Origin: Gammaproteobacteria bacterium
GTDB lineage: Bacteria > Pseudomonadota > Gammaproteobacteria > Enterobacterales > Alteromonadaceae
DNA length: 37,065 nucleotides
Assembly (NCBI GenBank): GCA_017302255.1
Contig: JAFLDV010000038.1
Coordinates: 1 to 37,065 of the forward strand
Reading direction: 5' to 3'
Part shown: piece after piece, positions 30,025-36,287 of the stretch
How the letters are laid out: the number at the start of each line of letters is the position of its first letter
How positions within the stretch are numbered: position 1 is the first letter of the stretch
Position numbers and translations under genes: made by a program
Notes under the pieces: generated by a model
What the model was told of the DNA's origin: nothing
The model's input: only the letters and a program-made list of their open reading frames with translations
Databases searched by the model: none

Positions 30025-30190
30025 TGCTGCGCTATTAGTTTAAGAGTGCTGCGCTAATAGCTTTATGCATTTGCCGATACCGGGTTGTTAATTAGTAATC
30101 AGCTTTATGTCTTCCAGTCCTTTCACTGTTTTCTTTGAATTACGGCATGCCCCATCTGTTAGTTTCGCTGAAAACAGTGAGCCCGAAACT
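30025..30190. repeat. Repeats between efp and intI
   Basis: This gene-free spacer holds an imperfect tandem repeat of TGCTGCGCTATTAGTTTA (30025-30042 and about 30047-30065). It also holds an 11-bp perfect inverted repeat TCACTGTTTTC/GAAAACAGTGA (30123-30133 and 30170-30180) and an overlapping one, AGTTTCG/CGAAACT (30161-30167 and 30184-30190). The two inverted repeats compete. They lie at the 3' edge of intI and could terminate intI or mark the integron boundary. Confidence 0.5.
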
Positions 30191-30200
30191 ATGGCTGCGC

Positions 30201-31184
30201 TTAACTTTGCAGATCGCTCAGCAATAAACTCGACAGTGGGCTTGGCACCGCATTAGCGCCGCGTTGTAACACATGGGTATAGATTTGCGTGGTTTTGACA
30301 TCGCTATGGCCGAGCTGTTCTTGCACAGTGCGAATATCCACTCCAGCGGCGAGTAAATGTGTAGCAAAACTATGGCGCAGGGTATGGCAATTGACATGCT
30401 TTTTGATATTTGCTTGGCGTGCCGCATTTTGAATGGCACGTCTTAAAGTGGTTTCATCTAGATGATGACGGCGAAGGGCTCTTGTGCCTGGTTCATAACT
30501 TAATTGCGTAGATGGAAATAGATAGTGCCAACCAAGCTGCGCTGGCGCTGCCGGATACTTTAAGGCTAGGGCGTTAGGCAACCAAACACCGGCATATTCC
30601 GGATTGGCTAAATCGACTTGCAAATAAGCGGCGACGTGATTGATTTGCAAACGAAGGGCAGGGATCAGCTCTGGCGCCAAGGTCACCCGCCGATTTTTAT
30701 TGCCCTTGCCCTGCCAAACCATCAGCGACAAATAATCAAAGTCGATATCTTTAGTCCGCAGTCGAAGCGCCTCTAATACTCGCAAACCACTGCCATACAT
30801 CAGTTGCGCCAGCAGCTTGTAGCGTGGGTCAACCACGCTGAGTAATTGCTGTGTTTCTAGCCGAGTTAACACCACAGGCAACTTTTGCGGCACATTGGCG
30901 CGGTGAAAATTTAAATTGAGTGTTAACGGCCTATCTAAAATGTGCCGGTACAAAAACACCAAGGCATTCAAGGCTGTCGCTTGAGTTTTCACCGCCACAT
31001 GCCGTGAATTAGCCAAATAGGATAAAAACTGCTCCACCTCATGTTCACCCAGCCCCGACGGATGCTGTTTGTGATGAAACAGGATATAAAACTTTATCCA
31101 ATGCAAATAAGTTTCGATGGTGCGTTTGGCATAACGCTGCACACGCATCCGTTCCTCGACAAATTGTAGGAATGGCGAAGTCAT
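30201..31184 (-). CDS. intI: Integron integrase IntI (chromosomal integron)
   Basis: A 327-residue tyrosine recombinase that inserts and excises gene cassettes at attI and attC. Catalytic residues are Arg135 (GSGLRVLEALRLR), Lys160, His267 and Arg270 (CHTLRHSFATHLL), His293 (LGHSDVKTT) and Tyr302 (IYTHV). The IntI-specific insertion, absent from XerC/D, is at about 193-224 (LANPEYAGVWLPNALALKYP). The frame is complete with no stop or missing catalytic residue, so the enzyme looks functional. It is transcribed away from the cassette array, with a LexA box 15 bases upstream of its ATG. The class number cannot be assigned without a tree; the core-gene setting argues for a sedentary chromosomal integron. 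Confidence 0.97.
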   Translation of the reverse strand: MTSPFLQFVEERMRVQRYAKRTIETYLHWIKFYILFHHKQHPSGLGEHEVEQFLSYLANSRHVAVKTQATALNALVFLYRHILDRPLTLNLNFHRANVPQKLPVVLTRLETQQLLSVVDPRYKLLAQLMYGSGLRVLEALRLRTKDIDFDYLSLMVWQGKGNKNRRVTLAPELIPALRLQINHVAAYLQVDLANPEYAGVWLPNALALKYPAAPAQLGWHYLFPSTQLSYEPGTRALRRHHLDETTLRRAIQNAARQANIKKHVNCHTLRHSFATHLLAAGVDIRTVQEQLGHSDVKTTQIYTHVLQRGANAVPSPLSSLLLSDLQS

Positions 31185-31199
31185 GATAGAACTCGATAG

Positions 31200-31215
31200 C
31201 TGTTTATATATACAG
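31200..31215. promoter_or_regulatory. LexA (SOS) box upstream of intI
   Basis: CTGTTTATATATACAG matches the gammaproteobacterial LexA consensus CTGT-N8-ACAG exactly at both half-sites. It ends the space just before the intI ATG (16 bases upstream on the minus strand), where it would overlap the promoter. LexA control of integron integrases is known in Vibrio cholerae and class 1 integrons. Confidence 0.88.
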
Positions 31216-31409
31216 TAGTTCTCTTGAGTTTTTTTCCCACCATAAACTGCACTTTTTGTCGTTTTTGTTTTCTTAAAATTTAAGATCCATTAACAGAAGT
31301 TGTTGATTTCATGTGGTCTACAGGTTATTTTACTACGAGTAATTTTAACGAAAACGGGCAGAATGAGCCGCATCTCGCGGGTTTTGCGCCGTTGAATAAG
31401 TTGTTATGT
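31216..31409 (+). other. attI region with first core site
   Basis: The region between the LexA box and the first cassette is AT-rich and has no gene. The recombination core is GTTATGT at 31403-31409, with crossover expected between G31403 and T31404. It is identified because its complement ACATAAC is the R'' box at the end of the first cassette. The cassette promoter Pc must lie here or inside intI, but I cannot place it. Confidence 0.8.
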
Positions 31410-31424
31410 GTCAGGCGGTAAACT

Positions 31425-31643
31425 TTGAGAACAGTAATTTTCAGAGGATTTGAGGGTGTCAATAAAGTCGCTTTAGATCGGGGCTTCAAGCAAATTTTTG
31501 GCATCGGTTTAAAGCAAGCAAAAGACTTGACTGATGAACTGATTGAGTCGAAAGAGCTTACATTCACAAATGTATCTGAAGAGCATGCAGTTCAGTTATT
31601 GGCGCTTGGAGATAAAGCAAATGTATCGGTTGAGGCGCAATAA
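31425..31643 (+). CDS. Cassette 1: ribosomal protein L7/L12 C-terminal-domain-like protein
   Basis: A 72-residue protein made of little more than an L7/L12 C-terminal domain. GVNKVALDRGFKQIFGIGLK followed by QAKDLTDELIE aligns with the E. coli L7/L12 [28 protein letters not shown] block. Within the factor-binding surface K65, V66, A67 and K84 equivalents are kept, but I69 is replaced by Asp. The N-terminal dimerisation domain and hinge that anchor L7/L12 to L10 are missing. The start is TTG 31425 with AGGCGG 6 bases upstream; there is no ATG alternative. It is the cassette nearest the integrase and so the most likely to be expressed. Confidence 0.8.
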   Translation: MRTVIFRGFEGVNKVALDRGFKQIFGIGLKQAKDLTDELIESKELTFTNVSEEHAVQLLALGDKANVSVEAQ

Positions 31644-31651
31644 CCAGTGTC

Positions 31652-31744
31652 ACATAACAAACAAATCTTAATCGCCCATGCTGCGCATGGGCTGCGACGG
31701 CAAAACGCGTGCGCGTTTTCCCGCGCTAAATTTGGTAGTTATGA
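31652..31744 (+). other. attC site 1
   Basis: R'' ACATAAC (31652-31658) and the junction R' GTTATGA (31738-31744) bound a 93-base site. It contains the stems CCCATG-CTGCG-CATGGG and AAAACGCG-TG-CGCGTTTT. It is nearly identical to attC site 5. Confidence 0.88.
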
Positions 31745-31759
31745 TGCAAAGAGGCACCA

Positions 31760-32362
31760 GTGGCACAGTTAGATTTCTACGCTAATGGTTCAGATATTAT
31801 CGATGTAATTGACTATATGTTTGAGCTAGCTCCTATGAAGTTATTTGAAGCATACTCGCTTAAAGATCAAGAAATTAGAGAGTTCAAATCCAGCAAGGAT
31901 ATTTTGGCGTCTAGCCACATTGAAGATAATCATGGTGGTATTTTTGTTCGAGGTTGGTGGGAAACAGTAACTTCTAAACCATATGTTGAAAGGTTTGCTT
32001 TGAATCCTACTGTCGGTAAGTTTCGGGAATCTTTGGAGGGTGTCGGTACTTTTCAAATTCTCCAAGGTCGACCACATGATTTGGCCGCTAATGCTTTGAA
32101 CTTAAGTCAGTTTACTCATTGGAATGAGAAAGGTGCTTTTCAAAGAGCGAATTTCTCAGATACCGATATTGCAGAAGTTAATTGGGTTGAATATCGAAGC
32201 CTCTCTAATAAACTTCTTCGGCATATTAAAAATCAGATGTGTAAAGCAAAATTATTTAAACGTCCAATTTTAAAAGGTGCGTACTCAGATTTAGCGAATG
32301 GCGGAAACCTATTTGGGCAGCCTGGAGTTTATCCTATAGGTTCAGTAGAAATTGAATCATAA
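31760..32362 (+). CDS. Cassette 2: uncharacterised protein
   Basis: A 200-residue soluble protein with no family I recognise. It starts with GTG 31760, with AGAGG 5 bases upstream, and ends inside the R'' box of its own attC. The middle segment HGGIFVRGWWETVTSKPY is Trp-rich and the C-terminal part ends LFGQPGVYPIGSVEIE. It has no signal peptide or membrane segment. Codon use is more AT-rich than that of the core genes, as expected of a captured cassette. Confidence 0.75.
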   Translation: MAQLDFYANGSDIIDVIDYMFELAPMKLFEAYSLKDQEIREFKSSKDILASSHIEDNHGGIFVRGWWETVTSKPYVERFALNPTVGKFRESLEGVGTFQILQGRPHDLAANALNLSQFTHWNEKGAFQRANFSDTDIAEVNWVEYRSLSNKLLRHIKNQMCKAKLFKRPILKGAYSDLANGGNLFGQPGVYPIGSVEIES

Positions 32363-32431
32363 CAAGCCGCGTCATTTGCAGCCTTCGGCTTCGACGCTCA
32401 CAAGTTCGCGCGCATGCGCGGGTCGTTAGGT
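32357..32431 (+). other. attC site 2
   Basis: R'' TCATAAC (32357-32363) is the exact complement of this cassette's own start GTTATGA at 31738. The junction R' is GTTAGGT (32425-32431). The 75-base site has an AGCCTTCGGCT stem and GC-rich arms. Confidence 0.88.
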
Positions 32432-32443
32432 AGGGAATCTCAG

Positions 32444-32719
32444 ATGCAGTCGTCATTATTGGAGGCAATTGAATCGTTTGATGACTGGAATCGTCCATGG
32501 ACATTTTATCCAACGGTTACTCAGTCAGTGTCTGTAGCTGACTCTGAAAGGTTTGAGACTATCTGGTCTGCGGCTACGAGCGCAGACCTTTGGGTAACAC
32601 GCGACGATTTGTGCAAAACCGCCGATAAGGCCGAAATTTATATAGCAGAGAAGTTCACTGAACTCTCAGCGAAAGCGGTGAAGCAGGTAGTGAATGGTGC
32701 GGCATACCAATTGCGGTAG
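32444..32719 (+). CDS. Cassette 3: small uncharacterised protein
   Basis: A 91-residue protein of unknown function. ATG 32444 was chosen because TAGGG lies 8 bases upstream and because it is inside the cassette; a longer frame would start in the previous attC. It is acidic in the middle, with SERFETIWSAATSADLWVTR and a helical C-terminal half (AEIYIAEKFTELSAKAVKQV). No signal or membrane segment is visible. Confidence 0.65.
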   Translation: MQSSLLEAIESFDDWNRPWTFYPTVTQSVSVADSERFETIWSAATSADLWVTRDDLCKTADKAEIYIAEKFTELSAKAVKQVVNGAAYQLR

Positions 32720-32723
32720 ATAA

Positions 32724-32804
32724 ACCTAACAATGCGCGGCACTTTGCGGCCTGCGGCCGCAGCGACGCTCACCAAGGTTCGCGCGCGTGCGCTTATAGTT
32801 AGTT
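32724..32804 (+). other. attC site 3
   Basis: R'' ACCTAAC (32724-32730) complements the start of this cassette (GTTAGGT at 32425). The junction R' is GTTAGTT (32798-32804). The interior contains GCGGCCTGCGGCCGC, a strong stem also present in the attC sites of the repeated ORF-less cassettes. Confidence 0.88.
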
Positions 32805-32813
32805 TTCCGAGAC

Positions 32814-33284
32814 ATGATGAAGATAATCCCATACGAAAAATTCAAAATTGAGTCAAATTTATCTGTTGCTGAGGTATTGTGGCGGATTAAACAGCGCACA
32901 GGAAAAAAGGAGTTTTTTAATTTCAGTCCCTCTCATCCATTCAGTGGTCATGTTAACGAACGAGAGTTTGAGATTACGAAAAATATTTCTTATCGGAATT
33001 CATTTCTACCCGTAATTGAAGGAAAAGTTGAGCAAATAAGTACAGGTACTCGAGTGACAATCTCAATGCGTCTGCACTTTGCGGTAATGTGCTTTATGTT
33101 TATTTGGTTTTCAGGAGTAAGTGTTGGTTGTATTGCAGTCCTTACCCACCTCGACAGATTTTCAATGCCGATGTTAATACCATTTGGGATGCTAGTTTTT
33201 GGTGTGGCATTAGTGTCAGGCGGATTTTGGTTTGAAGCTTCTAAACAAAAAGTAATGCTTATAGAGTTAATCACTAAAAACTAA
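32814..33284 (+). CDS. Cassette 4: two-TM uncharacterised protein
   Basis: A 156-residue protein. The soluble N-terminal part (about 1-88) has IIPYEKFKIESNLSVAEVLW and the segment NISYRNSFLPVIEGKVEQIS. Two membrane helices follow at about 88-111 and 119-143, with a short cytoplasmic tail. Proteins of this build are familiar as conserved hypotheticals in cassette arrays and elsewhere, but I know of no function. The two adjacent ATG codons at 32814 and 32817 are equivalent. The stop codon lies inside the R'' box of its attC. Confidence 0.75.
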   Translation: MMKIIPYEKFKIESNLSVAEVLWRIKQRTGKKEFFNFSPSHPFSGHVNEREFEITKNISYRNSFLPVIEGKVEQISTGTRVTISMRLHFAVMCFMFIWFSGVSVGCIAVLTHLDRFSMPMLIPFGMLVFGVALVSGGFWFEASKQKVMLIELITKN

Positions 33285-33353
33285 CAAGGCAAGGCGGCAT
33301 CGCACCTTCGGTGCTGGACTCGCTATCGCTCGCCGCTGCTTGCGGTGTTATAC
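33279..33353 (+). other. attC site 4
   Basis: R'' AACTAAC (33279-33285) complements the cassette start GTTAGTT at 32798. The junction R' is GTTATAC (33347-33353). The 75-base interior has a CACCTTCGGTG stem. Confidence 0.88.
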
Positions 33354-33402
33354 CTGATGTTCAAGAATCGGCTTATTGAAATAATTGAAACGCGTGGTGC
33401 GG

Positions 33403-33597
33403 ATGGACGTCTTAGGCATTTTTTGTGGATTTTGGCTGGTAGTTTTCAGCCGTACCTATAGAGAAATTTGGCTATGGGAGTTTGAGCGAGCCAATATTTT
33501 TTTTAAATGCATTCACATCTTAGAATCGATTATTGCAGTTCTATTCGGTTTGGGGATTCCAATCTCAATTATATATTATTGTTTTTATGGTGGCTAA
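33403..33597 (+). CDS. Cassette 5: small membrane protein, start uncertain
   Basis: A 64-residue protein with two hydrophobic segments (about 3-15 and 43-60) joined by REIWLWEFERANIFFKCIHI. The start is unclear: ATG 33403 and TTG 33385 both lack a ribosome site. Another frame opens at ATG 33357, right after the cassette boundary, and runs 34 codons until it stops; removal of one T from the T6 run at 33419-33424 would join it to this frame. The gene may therefore be frameshifted. Function is unknown. Confidence 0.5.
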   Translation: MDVLGIFCGFWLVVFSRTYREIWLWEFERANIFFKCIHILESIIAVLFGLGIPISIIYYCFYGG

Positions 33598-33601
33598 AAC
33601 T

Positions 33602-33694
33602 GTATAACAAGCAAATGTTAATCGCCCACGCTGCGCATGGGCTGCGACGGCAAAACGCGTGCGCGTTTTCCCGCGCTAAATTTGGTAGTTAGCA
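33602..33694 (+). other. attC site 5
   Basis: R'' GTATAAC (33602-33608) complements this cassette's start GTTATAC at 33347. The junction R' is GTTAGCA (33688-33694). The interior is almost the same, base for base, as attC site 1. Confidence 0.88.
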
Positions 33695-33997
33695 GGTAAA
33701 CAGCGTTCGGTATAAATGCTCATTTAGGGTTATGCCGTTAAGTCTCTAGTTCGTTTCGGTTGCCGCGGTTTTCAACGTTAAAACCGGCATTTGGGGCAAC
33801 ATCAAGTATTTAATGTGTTGGTAAAACTACCAACGCAAAGGGCGGTAGCGTGGTTTTTCAGTAGCGCTGTCGCAAGGTTTAATTCGCACAACTGGCGCTG
33901 CATGTTGGCAAACATGGCTAACAATACGCGGCACTTTGCGGCCTGCGGCCGCAGCGACGTCAAACTGCGATGCAGTTTTCCGCGCGTGCGCTCAGTG
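33689..33997 (+). repeat. Cassette 6: ORF-less repeated cassette, copy 1 (complete)
   Basis: A 309-base cassette with no convincing gene. Copies 2 and 3 start at 35456 and 36774. Conserved parts in order: TTAGCA then 16 bases then TATAAAT (33689-33717, promoter-like); a GTTGCC...GGCAAC arm enclosing GGTTTT/AAAACC (about 33759-33800); the stem GTTGGTA-AAAC-TACCAAC (33817-33834); then GGGCGGTAGCGTGGTTTTTC. Short open frames exist on both strands across the core but lack ribosome sites and are not conserved between copies. Confidence 0.85.
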
Positions 33998-34003
33998 TTA
34001 GAA
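33916..34003 (+). other. attC site 6
   Basis: R'' GGCTAAC (33916-33922) pairs with the cassette start GTTAGCA except for one position. The junction R' is GTTAGAA (33997-34003). The interior has GCGGCCTGCGGCCGC and AAACTGCGATGCAGTTTT stems. It is nearly identical to the visible part of attC site 13. Confidence 0.88.
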
Positions 34004-34008
34004 GAATT

Positions 34009-34464
34009 ATGCGAAACCTAGCTCCTGTTTTTTCTATTTTACTAGCTCTTGTGTCTGCGCCTGCACTTGCCTGCTCGTGCGGTGAAATGCCTTCGCTAGA
34101 GGGTTGGTACAGCACACATAATACAGTGGCTATTGTTAAAGTTGTTGAGGTAAAACTTGACTCCAGAGTGTCTTACTTCACGGACGCCTCAACTGGCAAA
34201 GATGCGGAAAGAACGGAGTACTTCACTAGAGGTTATGCAGAGCTTGTGGAATCATTAAAGGGTACTCCAAGGAAAAAAATCAGAATTACTGGGTCGACGC
34301 CAAGTTCTGGTTGTTATGTACCGCACGTAGTTGGGGTTGAGTATGTAGTATTTATGTCAGAACCTGGGAATGCCTCTTTTAACTACTGTGCATTCCCAAG
34401 ATCGGTGGATAAAATTCCTAATAGCCTTATTGATCAGTGGCGAAGAAATGCTTCTAACAAATAG
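34009..34464 (+). CDS. Cassette 7: secreted TIMP/NTR-like protein
   Basis: A 151-residue exported protein. A signal peptide of about 21 residues ends in PALA, so the mature protein begins CSCG. This N-terminal CxC, the VAIVKVVEVKL strand, the LKGTPRKKIRITGS segment, a third cysteine in SSGCYVP, VEYVVFMSEPG and a fourth cysteine in FNYCAFP follow the netrin/TIMP-like (NTR) pattern seen in bacterial exported proteins. Function of the bacterial members is largely unknown. ATG 34009 was chosen because a longer frame starts in the previous attC and would bury the signal peptide. Confidence 0.72.
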   Translation: MRNLAPVFSILLALVSAPALACSCGEMPSLEGWYSTHNTVAIVKVVEVKLDSRVSYFTDASTGKDAERTEYFTRGYAELVESLKGTPRKKIRITGSTPSSGCYVPHVVGVEYVVFMSEPGNASFNYCAFPRSVDKIPNSLIDQWRRNASNK

Positions 34465-34535
34465 TCTCAAGCAAGTTCCGGCCTGCGGCCTCCACCGCAC
34501 GCGCGTAACGCGCGCCGCTTAGCTAGTAGTTAGCG
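34452..34535 (+). other. attC site 7
   Basis: R'' TTCTAAC (34452-34458) complements this cassette's start GTTAGAA. The junction R' is GTTAGCG (34529-34535). The interior has GGCCTGCGGCC and GCGCGTAACGCGC stems. Confidence 0.88.
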
Positions 34536-34930
34536 GGGAAAGTGGACAAAAGGCATCGATGCGCATTTGTTGTTCGTGGTTTCCAAAGTAAGTTGGTTAT
34601 GTTTTCCAAGCTGTGCAAGTAAAGGTTTTCAAGTTTTCTTGGCAAGTGGCAGTTTGTGGTAAGTTTCCAGCGAGTTACGGTTTGCTGGTGTGGTTGCGCA
34701 AACGGCAGTTTTGGCAAATTAATTGGGTAAATGTGTTGGTCAAACTACCAACGCAAAGGGCGGTAGCGTGGTTTTTTCTCTGCACAGCCGTAAGTTTTAA
34801 ATAGCACACAGGGCATCGCATGGCTAACAAACCACTGTAGTCGCTCACTGCGTTCGCTGGGACAAAAACATATGGGCTGTCTCGCTTCGCTCGCATTTTA
34901 GCCCATGTGTTTTAGCCCCTAAGTGGGGTG
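34530..34930 (+). repeat. Cassette 8: ORF-less cassette sharing the repeat core
   Basis: A 401-base cassette without a supportable gene. Its first 170 bases are unrelated to the other ORF-less cassettes, with repeated TTTCCAA/AAGTT-type words. From about 34701 to 34777 it matches their core, including GTTGGT-CAAACT-ACCAAC and GGGCGGTAGCGTGGTTTTTT. It therefore looks like a mosaic of a different 5' part and the shared core. Confidence 0.7.
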
Positions 34931-34936
34931 TTAGCA
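34822..34936 (+). other. attC site 8 (long)
   Basis: R'' GGCTAAC (34822-34828) pairs with the cassette start GTTAGCG except for the outermost base. The junction R' is GTTAGCA (34930-34936). At 115 bases it is the longest site here, with long arms such as ACATATGGGCT...AGCCCATGTGT. Confidence 0.85.
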
Positions 34937-34945
34937 GGGCAATTT

Positions 34946-35383
34946 ATGAGTGCACGAATAAAAAGTATGCTAGCGCAAGGCGAAAGGGATCATGATCTTG
35001 AGCCCCCCGCCCCTAAAGAAGAAATCGAGGCATTGATCGCTAGCACTCAATTTGAGCTGCCCACCGAATATATTGATTTTCTAGCCACCCATAATGGTGG
35101 TAGCGGCGAACTCCCCGTGCAACCCTGGTGTTACGAGTTGTGGCCCGCAAATGAGGTATCTGAAAATAATGAGGGTTACGAGGTAGCCAAATATTTCCCT
35201 GATTGTTTCGCTATAGGCTCAAATCAGGGAGGAGAGTTACTGTATATAGATTATCGCCAAAGTAGAAAAGGTAACATTATTTCCATTCCACTTATACCGA
35301 GCGATCTGAACTATGCAAATGTAGTAGCGCTAAGCTTCAATGACTTAATTTCTTTACTAGGGGTGACCTGTAAATTCGGGTGA
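34946..35383 (+). CDS. Cassette 9: SUKH (SMI1/KNR4) family protein
   Basis: A 145-residue protein of the SUKH superfamily. The signature is EEIEALIASTQFELPTEYI followed by DFLATHNGGSGELP, then a Trp-containing strand region (YELWPANEV) and FAIGSNQGGELLYID. Many bacterial SUKH proteins are immunity proteins against nuclease and other polymorphic toxins. No toxin gene is present in the cassette. ATG 34946 has AGGG 6 bases upstream; a longer frame from a GTG spanning the recombination core is unlikely. Confidence 0.82.
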   Translation: MSARIKSMLAQGERDHDLEPPAPKEEIEALIASTQFELPTEYIDFLATHNGGSGELPVQPWCYELWPANEVSENNEGYEVAKYFPDCFAIGSNQGGELLYIDYRQSRKGNIISIPLIPSDLNYANVVALSFNDLISLLGVTCKFG

Positions 35384-35389
35384 TATATG

Positions 35390-35461
35390 CCTTCGATGCA
35401 GCTCGCTCCGGCCCACAGGGCCTTCATTGGAAGGACTAATGTGCGCATCTAAACGTTAGCA
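35390..35461 (+). other. attC site 9, degenerate (no R'' box)
   Basis: The junction R' is a normal GTTAGCA (35455-35461). The interior still folds: GATGC/GCATC arms, and the hairpin GGCCC-ACA-GGGCC. No RYYYAAC box complementary to GTTAGCA occurs between the gene stop and this stem, so the R'' half appears lost. Confidence 0.65.
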
Positions 35462-35692
35462 GGTAAACAGCGATCGGTATAAATGCTCATTTAGGGTTAT
35501 GCCGCTAGATCACAACTTCGTTTCGGTTGCCGCCGTTTTCAAAGTTAAAACCGGCATTTTGAGCAACATCAAGTATTTAATGTGTTGGTAAAACTACTAA
35601 CGCAAAGGACGGTAGCGTGGTTTTTCAGAAGCGCTGTCGCAAGTTTTATCGACGTCAAACTGCGATGTAGTTTTCCGCGTGTGCGCTCAGTG
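35456..35692 (+). repeat. Cassette 10: ORF-less repeated cassette, copy 2 (attC deleted)
   Basis: A 237-base copy of the cassette at 33689. The first about 190 bases match with scattered changes. About 70 bases are then missing: the sequence jumps from GCAAGTTTTA to TCGACGTCAAACTGCG, removing the R'' box and the first arm of the attC. The central stem is kept as GTTGGTA/TACTAAC, where a G-U pair replaces a G-C pair in the plus-strand RNA. Confidence 0.85.
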
Positions 35693-35719
35693 TTAGGTAT
35701 ATAAGGAAGTTTAGGTGTC

Positions 35720-36211
35720 ATGATTACGATTGATTTAAAATTTGTTTTATTTTTAGTTATCGCTTTATTCAGTTGCTATTTTTTATATAAAGCCTTACGA
35801 GAAACTATTTTTGGGAAAATACCGTCTAGTCCAGCAGCCATTGGAAGATCATTAGGTATTATAGTTTTGGGGCAGTTAGTTTGTTTTTATAATTTATGGT
35901 ACGTTTCATACCTTCTAGGTTTTATTGGTGTTACTTTTCAAGATCCTAACTTTAGCATTTTGCACGGACCAATAGGCATACTATTTATTGCTCTGGCAGG
36001 TTATTTATCTGTCCGTACTTTTGAAGATACTAAATCAATGAATATTAAAATAGTTTGTGTCATTGGCTTAATTCCACAAGCTTTAATTACTGTATTTAAT
36101 TTTAACAGCGGTTTGTCGACATCAATTGCTTTATACCTATTTATTCCGAGCATTCTAATCGGTGGGTATATGAGTAAATATATACCTAACAAGCCAATTA
36201 AGCAGAACTAA
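35720..36211 (+). CDS. Cassette 11: four-TM uncharacterised membrane protein
   Basis: A 163-residue, very AT-rich gene coding an integral membrane protein with about four to five helices (about 7-24, 44-70, 84-97, 110-127 and 132-152). I recognise no family. The last codons run through the R'' box into the attC (NKPIKQN), so the natural C-terminus depends on the attC sequence. ATG 35720 has AGGTG 2 bases upstream or AAGGA 12 bases upstream; neither spacing is ideal. Confidence 0.72.
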   Translation: MITIDLKFVLFLVIALFSCYFLYKALRETIFGKIPSSPAAIGRSLGIIVLGQLVCFYNLWYVSYLLGFIGVTFQDPNFSILHGPIGILFIALAGYLSVRTFEDTKSMNIKIVCVIGLIPQALITVFNFNSGLSTSIALYLFIPSILIGGYMSKYIPNKPIKQN

Positions 36212-36283
36212 AAACAGTTGGCTTTTGCTCGTGCCTCGCTTATTTTAGCCAACAATTTTTAGCCTCTTATTGTGGTGTTAGGT
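36184..36283 (+). other. attC site 11
   Basis: R'' ACCTAAC (36184-36190) complements the GTTAGGT at 35692 that begins this cassette. The junction R' is GTTAGGT (36277-36283). The 100-base site has a long imperfect stem, AACAGTTGGCTTTTGC pairing with the TTAGCCAACAATTTTT side. Confidence 0.87.
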
Positions 36284-36287
36284 GCAC

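Noticed and set aside
30201-31184. XerC/XerD-type recombinase as an alternative for the integrase
   Set aside because: The extra segment at about residues 193-224 and the adjoining attC array are specific for integron integrases.
31224-31250. Possible cassette promoter Pc starting with TTGAGT
   Set aside because: No -10 hexamer at acceptable spacing; the only candidate (CATAAA) is 11 bases away.
31653-31738. CRISPR-like array because of repeated palindromic blocks in 31.6-37 kb
   Set aside because: The repeats are of unequal length, spaced by genes, and each fits an attC with matching R'' and R' boxes; there are no cas genes.
33791-34021. A plus-strand frame reading VLVKLPTQRAVAWFF in the same repeats and in cassette 8
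   Set aside because: It begins only at TTG or GTG codons without a ribosome site, is closed upstream by a stop, runs through the attC, and copy 2 has two amino-acid changes in the core. A peptide cannot be excluded but is not supported.
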